This document shows positions 15,007 through 21,981 of a stretch of 29,741 nt of DNA, piece after piece; position 1 is the stretch's first letter; every line of letters starts with the position of its first letter. The stretch spans positions 1 to 29,741 of the forward strand of contig CAYJRR010000055.1 of the NCBI GenBank assembly GCA_964372275.1, written 5' to 3'. A model generated the notes under the pieces. The model was not told the origin of the DNA, made no database searches, and saw only the letters and a program-made list of their open reading frames with translations. This stretch comes from CAYJRR01 sp964372275 [NCBI: uncultured bacterium] (GTDB taxonomy: Bacteria > CAYJRR01). The translations under genes and the position numbers were made by a program.

Positions 15007-15846
15007 GTGCGCATTCGAAGCGACGTGATCCACGTCGGTACCAGCGGCTACGCCTACCCCCACTGGAGCGAGGTCCTGTATCGCGGCGTCCCGACCTCGC
15101 GCCGGCTGGAACGCTACGCGCGCGAGTTCTCCACCGTCGAGATGAACGCCACCTTCTACCGCCTTCCGACGCCGGCGGCGGCAACCCGTTGGCGCGATGC
15201 CACCCCGGACCGGTTCGTCTTCGCCGTCAAGGGGAGCCGGTTCCTGACGCACATGAAGCGCCTGACCGACACCGGTCGCGGTCTCGACCGCTTCTTCTCG
15301 AGGGTCGACCACCTGGGACCGAAGCTGGAGGTCGTCCTCTGGCAGCTGCCGCCGCAGATGGCCCACGTCGATCCCGGCCGGCTGGAACGGTTCCTGCTCG
15401 CGCTGCCGGGGGGCGTCCGGCACGCGGTCGAGTTCCGGCACGAGGCCTGGTATCGCGACGAGGTGGCCCGTCTGCTCGATCGTCACGGCGTCGCCTTCTG
15501 CGAGCACGACCTCGTCGACGCGCGCCCGCCGCGCGCGACCGGCGGATTCCGCTACCTGCGCTTCCACGGCGCGAGCGCTCCCTACGCCGGCCGCTACGGA
15601 AGGCGCGCGCTGGAGCCGGTCGCCCGGGGACTGCGCGCATGGTCCCGATCCGGACGGACCGCCTACGTCTACTTCAACAACGACACCGGTGGTCACGCCG
15701 TGCGCGATGCGCGCGCGCTGCGGGAGTTGCTCGGTCCCGCGGCCTACCGGGCGTCGAGCCAGCCGTCCAGGAACGCCGCCCGCGCCGCCGTCGCCGCGCG
15801 GATCGAGTCGTGCGCCGCGTGGAACTCGTCGAGCGTGAACGGATAG
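15007..15846 (+). CDS. DUF72 (YecE-like) TIM-barrel protein
   Basis: The predicted protein has 279 residues. The family is a TIM barrel of unknown biochemical function, found across bacteria and archaea. Family motifs are clear: HVGTSGYAYPHWSEVLY near the N-terminus, FSTVEMNATFYRLP, FAVKGSRFLTH, VEFRHEAWY and the C-terminal YVYFNNDTGGHAVRDARALRELLG. The start used is GTG at 15007; GTG at 15025 (six codons on) is possible. Conserved sequence ends near residue 246. The remaining 33 residues (PAAYRAS...) run antisense over the end of the CotH gene and have low complexity, so they look like a stop codon loss rather than a domain. It is head-to-head with UdgX; no function is shown by that pairing, but co-regulation is likely. 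Confidence 0.87.
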   Translation: MRIRSDVIHVGTSGYAYPHWSEVLYRGVPTSRRLERYAREFSTVEMNATFYRLPTPAAATRWRDATPDRFVFAVKGSRFLTHMKRLTDTGRGLDRFFSRVDHLGPKLEVVLWQLPPQMAHVDPGRLERFLLALPGGVRHAVEFRHEAWYRDEVARLLDRHGVAFCEHDLVDARPPRATGGFRYLRFHGASAPYAGRYGRRALEPVARGLRAWSRSGRTAYVYFNNDTGGHAVRDARALRELLGPAAYRASSQPSRNAARAAVAARIESCAAWNSSSVNG

Positions 15847-16940
15847 TTCGGGTCGGACTCGACGGCCGCTTCGATCTGCGCCGCGAACCGGCCGATCTTC
15901 TCGTCGATCGCCGCCGGATTGTAGACGGCGCGGACGGCGGCGACGGCGTCGACGAACCGCTGGCGCCATACGGGGTCGGCGAGCACGGCGACCTGGTGCG
16001 GCGGCAGACCGGACAGCTCCTCGCCGTACTCGTCGTAGTAGACGACGCCGTACGGATCGGCATCGGCCGGCATCCAGTCGAACGTTCCGTCCTTGTCCCA
16101 GGGGACGAAGAGGAAGCCGCGCTGCGGATGGTCGTAGAGGTAGAAGTTGTGTCCGGCGCTCCAGTAGCCGTCCGCGTCGGGCAGCGTCGCCTCGGCCGCC
16201 CACTCGAGGACGGCGCCTTCCAGATCGGCGAGGGCGTCGATCGCCGCGACGTCGTTCGCCTGCCAGAACTGCTCGATCCGCACGCCGTCGGAGGTCTGTT
16301 CGTTGGTCTTGAGGTCGGTTCCGTACTTCCACAGGTCCCCGCCGGCCTGGCCGGGGAAGTTCCGCTGGAGGAACTCCTTGTCCAGGAACTCGATGTTGGT
16401 GAAGACGCCGTAGAGCGATCCGTTCAGGGTGAGCGTCGCGCTGTTGGCGCACGCGGCCGGGAGGCCGACCTCCCGGAACAGGTCGAGCGCGAGGCGGTCC
16501 TTGAGCAGCGACGGGTCGTAGGGCGGCGCGTCGAGCGCGATCTTGCGCAGTCCGTGGAAGCGCGCGTCGGAGTCGACTTCGTTGAACGAGATCACGAACT
16601 GCATCTTTCCGGACCAGGAGCAGCAGGGGTTCCCCTTGAGGCGCATGCGGGCGTCGGGGACGACCTCCTCCTCGCCGTCGGGTCCGACGTAGCGGAAGAG
16701 GATGGGGTGGTACGGCTTGAGCGGCAGTCCGTTCGCCTCCCGCTCCGCCCAGTTCGCGAACTCGTCCTGGAGCGCCGCCCACTCGCCGTCGGCGATCTCG
16801 ACCCGGTAGTCGACGAGCCGGTCCTCGTCGTAGAGGTCGGCGCAGCGGCCGGCGGGGACCGCCCCCCCCGGCGGGTCGAGCGAACCGCATGCGGCGACCA
16901 GCAGCGGAACGACGATCGCGCAACCCGATGGCCGAGCCAT
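15744..16940 (-). CDS. CotH-kinase family lipoprotein (first of two paralogues)
   Basis: The predicted protein has 398 residues. The ATG at 16940 has a strong GGGAGGGG Shine-Dalgarno. The lipobox LVAAC gives Cys18 as the lipid anchor. CotH kinases are atypical protein kinases first described from Bacillus spore coats. In non-spore-formers they are found in exported proteins with unknown substrates. Family segments are DARMRLKGNPCCSWSGKMQF (residues about 96-115), GLRKIALDAPPYDPSLLKDR, ANSATLTLNGSLYGVFTNIE and FVPWDKDGTFDW (WDKD at 281-284, the acidic active-site motif). The C-terminus is helical. It shares its architecture with the paralogue at 21982 and is divergent from the rhodanese gene. 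Its last 103 bases overlap the convergent DUF72 gene. Confidence 0.9.
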   Translation of the reverse strand: MARPSGCAIVVPLLVAACGSLDPPGGAVPAGRCADLYDEDRLVDYRVEIADGEWAALQDEFANWAEREANGLPLKPYHPILFRYVGPDGEEEVVPDARMRLKGNPCCSWSGKMQFVISFNEVDSDARFHGLRKIALDAPPYDPSLLKDRLALDLFREVGLPAACANSATLTLNGSLYGVFTNIEFLDKEFLQRNFPGQAGGDLWKYGTDLKTNEQTSDGVRIEQFWQANDVAAIDALADLEGAVLEWAAEATLPDADGYWSAGHNFYLYDHPQRGFLFVPWDKDGTFDWMPADADPYGVVYYDEYGEELSGLPPHQVAVLADPVWRQRFVDAVAAVRAVYNPAAIDEKIGRFAAQIEAAVESDPNYPFTLDEFHAAHDSIRAATAARAAFLDGWLDAR

Positions 16941-16998
16941 GGCATCCCCTCCCTTCTTCTTCCAAGGGGAGCAAGGCGCGTGCCTGGCGTCCGGCCGG

Positions 16999-17023
16999 CG
17001 GAGGTCCATCCTCCGTGCGGAGG
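16999..17023 (+). promoter_or_regulatory. Two mutually exclusive hairpins, one hiding the rhodanese ribosome-binding site
   Basis: GGAGG (17000-17004), CCTCC (17010-17014) and GGAGG (17019-17023) lie in a row. The CCTCC can pair with the first copy (loop TCCAT, extended to six pairs as CGGAGG/CCTCCG) or with the third, which is the Shine-Dalgarno of the gene starting at 17028 (loop GTGC). Pairing with the first frees the ribosome site; pairing with the third blocks it. A translational switch is inferred from base pairing only. Confidence 0.3.
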
Positions 17024-17027
17024 TTCC

Positions 17028-17432
17028 ATGGCGATCGACTACTCCACCGACGACCTGCGCCGAAAGCTGGCCGATTCGCGCGATCGGTTCGCGCTGGTCG
17101 ACACCTTGCCGCGCGCCTCGTACGCCAACCGACACCTTCCGGGGGCGATCTCCCTTCCGCTCGAAGAGATCGAGGCGCGGGCCGACGCGATCCTTCCCGA
17201 ACGCGATGTCGAGGTCGTGACCTACTGCAGCGGGCCGACCTGAACGCGCTCGACGCAGGCCGTGCGCCTGCTGGAAGCGAAAGGGTATCGGCGCCTCGGC
17301 CACTACGGCGGCGGAATCCGGGAGTGGCGCCGCGCCAACCTTCCGTTCGACACCGGACGCGAGCGGAGCCTCCGGCCCGAGGAGCGTCGCGTCGCGGAGG
17401 GGCCGGCGGCGCCGGAGCGACCGGTGCCGTAG
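17028..17432 (+). CDS. Rhodanese-like sulfurtransferase with an in-frame UGA at a conserved Cys position (possible selenoprotein)
   Basis: Reading through the UGA gives 134 residues, a normal single rhodanese domain plus a short tail. GGAGG four bases before the ATG supports the start. The domain shows FALVDTLPRASYANRHLPGA, VTYCSGPT-(UGA)-TRSTQAVRLLEAKGY and GHYGGGIREWRRANLP; TAG at 17430-17432 is the final stop. The frame is the same on both sides of the UGA at 17241-17243 (codon 72), so this is not a frameshift. In related proteins of the YC-x4-C-xx-S type, a Cys stands there, five residues after active-site Cys67. Selenocysteine-containing rhodanese-like proteins are known in bacteria. A SECIS-like hairpin follows. 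The alternative is a recent TGC-to-TGA nonsense mutation or a sequencing error. It is divergent from the CotH gene at 16940. Confidence 0.55.
17241..17271 (+). promoter_or_regulatory. UGA codon followed by a bacterial SECIS-like hairpin
   Basis: After TGA (17241-17243), GCAGGC (17255-17260) pairs with GCCTGC (17266-17271) to give a six-base-pair stem. The five-base loop is CGTGC (17261-17265), with a G in its second position followed by U. Seventeen bases separate the UGA from the loop, the same distance as in Escherichia coli fdhF. GC-rich DNA makes short hairpins common, so the structure is suggestive, not proof. Confidence 0.4.
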
Positions 17433-17443
17433 GGGCCCGGAGA

Positions 17444-17478
17444 ACGACGCGGGTGACGCGTTTCGGGTTTCGCGTCGT
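17444..17478. terminator. Inverted repeat after the rhodanese gene
   Basis: ACGACGCG (17444-17451) and CGCGTCGT (17471-17478) are a perfect eight-base inverted repeat. An inner copy GACGCG (17455-17460) can pair with the same 3' arm around the loop TTTCGGGTTT. Placed 11 bases after the rhodanese TAG, it could stop transcription or bind a regulator; no U-tract follows. Confidence 0.3.
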
Positions 17479-17531
17479 CCAAGATGGAGGATATCGCGCA
17501 CCCTTCGGTCGCGTGATGGCCGGCACGACGC

Positions 17532-17593
17532 GGAGTCCCGCGACGCCGTTGGAGTCCCGACGCCGCGCCGACCTCCGTCGCTGGAGTCCCGAC
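17532..17593 (+). repeat. Three direct repeats of GGAGTCCCG, possible operator
   Basis: GGAGTCCCG occurs at 17532-17540, 17551-17559 and 17583-17591. The last two extend to TGGAGTCCCGAC. Start-to-start distances are 19 and 32 bases, close to two and three DNA turns. The array ends about 150 bases before the VTC start codon. Binding of a regulator is inference. Confidence 0.35.
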
Positions 17594-17740
17594 CCCGCGG
17601 TCCGCGCGTGACGGCGCGCACGCGCTGGAGCCGCCGGCCTCCGATCGGACGACGGCCACGTGGCGGTCCGCACGATCGCCGGCCGGAGCCGGCGTCCGGC
17701 GCGACGGTTGCACTTCCCTCGAGAGCGGGAGGGACGGGCG

Positions 17741-18496
17741 ATGGCGATGCCGGCGGTGGAGAGCGAGCTTCCGGAGCGCGAGAGCAAGTTCGTCGTGACG
17801 GCGGAGACGCTGGACGACTTCCTGGCGCGGGCCGACGGGAACCTGGTGGAGTTCGCGTACGACCGGAGCCGTCCGGTCGCGTGGACGCGCACCACCTACC
17901 TCGACACCGACGACCTGTTCTTCTATCGGCGCTCCCTGCGCGGCGCGGCGCGCCGCCTCCGCATCCGCGAGTACGCCTCCTCGACGAGCGTGCGCGGTCC
18001 GGCGCGGCTCACCGGTCATTGCCGGCTGGAGCTGAAGGTGAGCGAAGGGGAGGGGCGCCGCAAGGTGGCCTACGAGGCGCCGGCGGAGGCGATCGCGGAA
18101 CTGGTGGAGCGCCAGGGTGACCTCGATGCCCGGTGGGACGCCTTCCTCGCTCCGTCGACCGCGCTGGCCGCCTTCCGGCGGGAGCTCCGTCTCCTCCGCC
18201 CGACGCCGCGGTTGACCGTCTTCTACCGCCGGCGGTCGTTCCGAGGCGCCGGCGGCGCCGTCCGCGTGACGCTCGACGAGGACGTCTCCTTCTGCCTGCC
18301 GACCGGCGTCGGGCGTGCGGGGGAGGCGGCCCGCCCGGACCACGAAGTGGGCTGCTTCCGACGGGGGATCCTGGAAGTGAAGTGCCTGGAGGGGGAGGCG
18401 CCCGACTGGCTCGTCGCGGCGATGGAGGACCTTCCGCCGGCGTCGGTCTTCTCAAAATACGTCCTCGGCATGCGCCGGATCGTGGGGACGCCGTGA
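17741..18496 (+). CDS. VTC-domain protein (polyphosphate polymerase-like)
   Basis: The predicted protein has 251 residues. The ATG at 17741 follows a GGAGGGA ribosome site; an in-frame ATG at 17660 would add 27 basic residues with no such site. The VTC fold is the tunnel domain that, in yeast Vtc4, makes polyphosphate from ATP. The family landmarks are all here: ERESKFVVTAETLDDFL, TTYLDTDDLFFYRRSL, RLRIREY, LELKVSEGEGRRKVAYEA, PRLTVFYRRRSF, RVTLDEDVSF, ILEVKCLEGEAPDWL and the C-terminal FSKYVLGM. These supply the basic and acidic residues lining the tunnel. No membrane segment is present. The stop overlaps the porin-like gene (GTGA), and DUF4956 and CotH genes follow, an association known in many bacteria. 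Confidence 0.9.
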   Translation: MAMPAVESELPERESKFVVTAETLDDFLARADGNLVEFAYDRSRPVAWTRTTYLDTDDLFFYRRSLRGAARRLRIREYASSTSVRGPARLTGHCRLELKVSEGEGRRKVAYEAPAEAIAELVERQGDLDARWDAFLAPSTALAAFRRELRLLRPTPRLTVFYRRRSFRGAGGAVRVTLDEDVSFCLPTGVGRAGEAARPDHEVGCFRRGILEVKCLEGEAPDWLVAAMEDLPPASVFSKYVLGMRRIVGTP

Positions 18497-19512
18497 AGTC
18501 GCTGGTCCTCGCGGCGTCGGTCCTCGCGCTCGGCGGGCGCGTCGGCACGCGACAAGGGTTCGAGGCGGTTCCGGCCGGTCCGGCGGCGGCGTCCTCCCCG
18601 TCGTGGGTGGCGGGCGAGCCGCGGTTCGACGCCAAGCTGGAGGCGAGCCTGCGCCTGGCGCGGCTCCGCGCGGTGGTCGAGGCCAAGGCGAAACGCGATG
18701 GCGATCGTGGCGAGCTCGCGCTCGGCGACGCCTTCCTCTCCGCCGACCTCGGGCGCCGCGTCACCGCGCGCGGGGGATCGTTCAAGCTGCCGATCTCGGC
18801 GCTGGACGGCACCTCCTCCTGGACCCTTCCGACGATCCGTCGCGGCGAGATCGCGGCCCTGTTCGGCGATGAGTTCGAGATCGGCGGTCGGCACGTCGGG
18901 GGCGAGGTGGCGTTCGAGCCGCGCGTCGGGGCCCGGCCGTCGGTCCGGATCGGGGTCTGGAACGCGGCGCCGGTCTCGGCGGGGGACGGGACGGCGACGT
19001 CGGGAGAGGTGATCTCCGGCCGGATCGGCGTCTCGCCGGGCCGATTCGATCTCGGGATGTCGGCCGCCTCCCGGAGCGCGGCGGTCGGCGGGAGCCGCTC
19101 GCACTACGACCTGGTCGGAATCGACCTGGCGTTCGACGCGCACGGCGTTCGCGTCTGGACCGAGGCGCTGGGCGGTTCGTCGTGGCTCGACTACGACCCG
19201 GGGGACGGTCGGGACGCCACGATGGCGTCGGCGCGCGCGGTCGTCGCCTACCGGATCGGCGGCCGGTCGGAGCGTGCCGCGTACGTCGAAGCGTGGGGAT
19301 CCGCGGGGATCCTCGACCCGGATCTCGTCATCCGCCGCGATGCGGTCGAGGAGCGGTCGGTCGGTCTCAACGTCGGGCAGTGGCGGGCGTGGCGCGCGCA
19401 GGCCGGGATCGAGGAGCGCCGCCGGGATCGGAACCTGCCCGATGCGCTCGGAGGGAAGGGGCGCGTCGACGTCGACCGAACGGCGCGGGTGCAGCTCGGA
19501 CTCTCGTTCTGA
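18493..19512 (+). CDS. Porin-like outer-membrane protein coupled to the VTC gene
   Basis: The predicted protein has 339 residues. The GTG start overlaps the VTC stop (GTGA). The N-terminus (VKSLVLAASVLALGGRVGT) is a probable signal peptide. The body is amphipathic beta-strand throughout and ends in VQLGLSF, with a C-terminal Phe as in classical outer-membrane barrels. The stretch GGSFKLPISALDGTSSWTLP followed by GDEFEIGGRHVGGEV resembles the K-x-P-x-x-x-E/S region of phosphate-selective porins O and P, though the match is weak. With a VTC protein next to it, a phosphate- or polyphosphate-related channel is an attractive inference. The downstream kinase-like gene begins 33 bases later. Confidence 0.65.
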   Translation: MKSLVLAASVLALGGRVGTRQGFEAVPAGPAAASSPSWVAGEPRFDAKLEASLRLARLRAVVEAKAKRDGDRGELALGDAFLSADLGRRVTARGGSFKLPISALDGTSSWTLPTIRRGEIAALFGDEFEIGGRHVGGEVAFEPRVGARPSVRIGVWNAAPVSAGDGTATSGEVISGRIGVSPGRFDLGMSAASRSAAVGGSRSHYDLVGIDLAFDAHGVRVWTEALGGSSWLDYDPGDGRDATMASARAVVAYRIGGRSERAAYVEAWGSAGILDPDLVIRRDAVEERSVGLNVGQWRAWRAQAGIEERRRDRNLPDALGGKGRVDVDRTARVQLGLSF

Positions 19513-19545
19513 CGAATGGCGGAGGGGGCGATGGGGGAGGGTGCG

Positions 19546-21315
19546 ATGTTCGTCGTCTTCGAGGGGATCGACGGCTCCGGCAAGACGACGCTCTCCAACC
19601 GCGTGGCCGCGGCGTTGCGCGCGCGGGGCCTGAGCGTCGAACACGTGCGCGAGGGGGGCGCCTTCCCCTCGAAGGTCGTCGGAGGGATCCGCGACTTCAC
19701 CCGCGAGATGCGGAACGTCGAGCTGGTGCCCGAGGCGGAGCTCCTCCTCTACGCCGCGCGCGAGGCGCAGCTTCTCCGGGAGGTGACCGTCCCGGCGCTG
19801 GCGCGCGCGGAGGTGGTGATCGCCGACCGGTTCGTCTACACGGCCGAGGTGCTGGCGCGGCACGGCCGCGGGCTGCCGGCGGAGCGGGTCGCCCCGGTGG
19901 TCGAGGCCGCCGCAGGAGGCATCGAGCCGGCGCTGGTGGTGCTGGTCGACGTCGACCCGCTGATCGCCCGGATCCGGCGGAAGGTGTCGAAGATCGTCCA
20001 ACCCGATCCACGGCCGGCCTCGCGCAAGGGCCTCTCGGGCCGAGGTCTCCAGAACCGTCTCCGCGAGGGGTACCGGGAGATGGCGGCGCGCCGCGGATGG
20101 ACGGTGGTGGAGAACACCGACCGGCCGCTCGACGAGACCGAACGGTTCGTCGTCGAGCGGATCCTCGCCGCGCGGGGTCCGGCGCGGAACGAGGCGGCGT
20201 CGTTCGCGTCCCCGCCGCGTTCGTCCGACGGCCGGGCGGGCGGCGTCCGGTCGGAGGCCGACGCGCTCGAGCGCTTCGTCGACTGGATCGACCGCCGAGC
20301 GGCGCAGGAGGCGCCGTTGGCGGCGGCCCTCCTCGCAGGACTGGCCGGGCCGGCCGTCGACGCGCGCCGCGAGCGGCTCGCCGAAGTCTCGCCGGCGGTG
20401 ATCGCCAACGGGATCCGCGGGATGACCGACCCCGTCTCCTGGCGCCTCCGCCGCGCGCTCGCGGAGCGCGTTCCCGGCGCCGTCGCCCGGTCGCTGGCGG
20501 GGCGCGCCTTCTTCGACGCCGAGGCGGGACGGCTGCGCGGGCGGCTTTCGGCCGTCGCCCCGTCGGAGGTGCTGCATTCGATCGACGGGCGGGATACCGA
20601 CGAGAGCTGGGCGCTCCGCGAGGGCTTGTTCGGGGCGGCGCCGGCCTCGGCGGTCGGTTCGCTCAAGAGGTTGGCAGGGGGACGTGCGTGGGCGATGCGG
20701 GAACGCTGGATCGCCGAGCGCGGCGGAACGGAGGCGATGCGCGAGACCCTGACGGCGACCGTCGCCGCCCGGTCGGTCACCGCGCTCGACGACGATCGCG
20801 CGTGGGAGATCCGCGACCTCGCCCTGGAGGCGGCGCCGGCCGCGACGATCGAGTCGCTGGCGGGCGTCGCCTCCGAACGGTCCTGGGCGCTGCGCCGGCG
20901 GTTCCTGGAGGTCGCGCCGAAGCCGGTGATGCGTTCGCTCCTGGGGCTCGACGACCCGCGGGCGACGGCCCTCCGGGAGTCGGTCGCCGATTGCGTGCCG
21001 GAGGCGCTCGACTCGCTGGCGGGACTGGACGGCGCCGACGCGTGGAGATTGCGGCTTTCCGCCTCGGAGCGCTGGCCGGTCTCGGCCGCGATGAGCCTCG
21101 GGGGATTGAAGACCGGGGCGGAAGGCCGGGCTTTCGTCCGGCGCCTCCTCGCCGCGCATCCGGACGAGCCGCTGCTCTGGCGCGCGGCGGCGGCGATCCG
21201 GCTCGCCGACATCCGCGCGGAGCTCGAGGCGGCGATCCATTTCGACGACGAGCGGCCCCGGGTCGAACGGCCGCCGGCGGCGATCGACGCCCCACTTCGG
21301 GAGGAGCGCGCATGA
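19546..21315 (+). CDS. Thymidylate-kinase-like NTPase fused to a helical 27-residue repeat domain
   Basis: The predicted protein has 589 residues. The ATG at 19546 begins the family N-terminus MFVVFEGIDGSGKTT and has GGGAGGG upstream; ATG 19531 also has a ribosome site. Residues 1-210 match dTMP kinase: P-loop GIDGSGKTT (7-15), DRF (94-96), ARHGRGLP and a lid-like segment RKVSKIVQPDPRPASRKGLSG. After a linker, residues about 271-570 contain about ten repeats of near 27 residues with consensus (S/A)W-x-LR-(x)6-AP-(x)5-SL-x-GL. Examples are SWALREGLFGAAPASAVGSL and SWALRRRFLEVAPKPVMRSL. These look like short helical (HEAT-like) repeats. A housekeeping Tmk is normally about 210 residues, so this is a specialised protein, perhaps a nucleotide or phosphate sensor for the cluster. 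It overlaps the DUF4956 gene by ATGA. Confidence 0.8.
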   Translation: MFVVFEGIDGSGKTTLSNRVAAALRARGLSVEHVREGGAFPSKVVGGIRDFTREMRNVELVPEAELLLYAAREAQLLREVTVPALARAEVVIADRFVYTAEVLARHGRGLPAERVAPVVEAAAGGIEPALVVLVDVDPLIARIRRKVSKIVQPDPRPASRKGLSGRGLQNRLREGYREMAARRGWTVVENTDRPLDETERFVVERILAARGPARNEAASFASPPRSSDGRAGGVRSEADALERFVDWIDRRAAQEAPLAAALLAGLAGPAVDARRERLAEVSPAVIANGIRGMTDPVSWRLRRALAERVPGAVARSLAGRAFFDAEAGRLRGRLSAVAPSEVLHSIDGRDTDESWALREGLFGAAPASAVGSLKRLAGGRAWAMRERWIAERGGTEAMRETLTATVAARSVTALDDDRAWEIRDLALEAAPAATIESLAGVASERSWALRRRFLEVAPKPVMRSLLGLDDPRATALRESVADCVPEALDSLAGLDGADAWRLRLSASERWPVSAAMSLGGLKTGAEGRAFVRRLLAAHPDEPLLWRAAAAIRLADIRAELEAAIHFDDERPRVERPPAAIDAPLREERA

Positions 21316-21965
21316 ACCCGTTCCAGACGATCGCGGACCCGACCCTCGGCGGAATCGACGTTCCGCTCACGGAGATGCTGCTCCGGCTTCTGGTGACCCT
21401 CGCCCTCGCGTCGGCGATCGCCTACCGGCCATGGCGGCGGGCGCTCGCGCAGACGGCACCGCTCTCGGTCGAGACGGCGCAGGCGCAGGTGATCATCGCC
21501 GTCGCCGGCGCGCTGATGGTGATCGTGATCGGCGACAGCACCGCGCGCGCGTTCGGACTGGTTGGTCTCGGCGCCTTCATCCGCTTCCGTTCCGGGATCA
21601 AGGATCCCCGCGACGCGGCGGTCATGTTCGTGATGATCGGCGTCGGGATGGCGACCGGGCTCGGGTTGTTCGCGGTGGCCGCCCTCGCCACCGCCTTCGT
21701 CGGCGGCGTGCTGGTCGCGCTCGACGCCACCGCGGGGCGCCGTCCCCGGACGATGACCGTGGGGATCGACCTGCTCGATCCCGCGGGGGCGCTGGCGGGG
21801 ATCCGCGCCGCGCTCCCCGGCAGCCGCGTGCTGGAGACCGGGGACAAGGGATCGATGGTGCTCGAGGTGGCGACCGACCGATCGCTCGACGCCGAGTCGT
21901 TGCTCGCCACGCTCCGCGATCAGGGCGTCGGCGGGATCCGTCGCGTCTCGCTGTCGAACGACTGA
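21312..21965 (+). CDS. DUF4956 integral membrane protein
   Basis: The predicted protein has 217 residues. The ATG overlaps the previous stop (ATGA). Three to four transmembrane helices lie in residues 20-140 (MLLRLLVTLALASAIAY, VIIAVAGALMVIVIGD, VMFVMIGVGMATGLGLFAV). The family hallmark between them is GLVGLGAFIRFRSGIKDPRDAA, with the conserved R-F-R-x-x-I-K-D-P-R-D. The C-terminal 75 residues form a soluble ferredoxin-like domain (TMTVGIDLLDPAG, GSMVLEVATDRSLD). The family resembles MgtC/SapB proteins in topology, but its role is unknown. It commonly sits beside VTC and CotH genes, as here. The second CotH gene starts 16 bases later, so the block from VTC to CotH is one probable operon. Confidence 0.9.
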   Translation: MNPFQTIADPTLGGIDVPLTEMLLRLLVTLALASAIAYRPWRRALAQTAPLSVETAQAQVIIAVAGALMVIVIGDSTARAFGLVGLGAFIRFRSGIKDPRDAAVMFVMIGVGMATGLGLFAVAALATAFVGGVLVALDATAGRRPRTMTVGIDLLDPAGALAGIRAALPGSRVLETGDKGSMVLEVATDRSLDAESLLATLRDQGVGGIRRVSLSND

Positions 21966-21981
21966 AGGGAAAGGAACGACC

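Larger units (their letters stand above)
17433..17740. other. Non-coding stretch between rhodanese and VTC genes
   Basis: This 308-base gap, the largest in the window, contains no convincing gene. It holds an inverted repeat (17444-17478), three copies of GGAGTCCCG (17532-17591), and a GGAGGGA ribosome site directly before the VTC start. No tRNA or other structured RNA was recognised. Promoter elements for the VTC operon probably lie here. Confidence 0.6.

Noticed and set aside
16999-17010. Twelve bases CGGAGGTCCATC shared with 7581-7592
   Set aside because: Both copies include a GGAGG purine block near a start codon, and a 12-base match is likely by chance in 30 kb of biased sequence.
17241-17243. 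Rhodanese broken by a frameshift
   Set aside because: The reading frame is unchanged before and after the UGA, and both halves match the family directly. Only a nonsense change or recoding can explain it.
17660-17740. Earlier ATG start for the VTC gene
   Set aside because: It would add 27 basic residues without family match or ribosome site. The ATG at 17741 has a GGAGGGA site.
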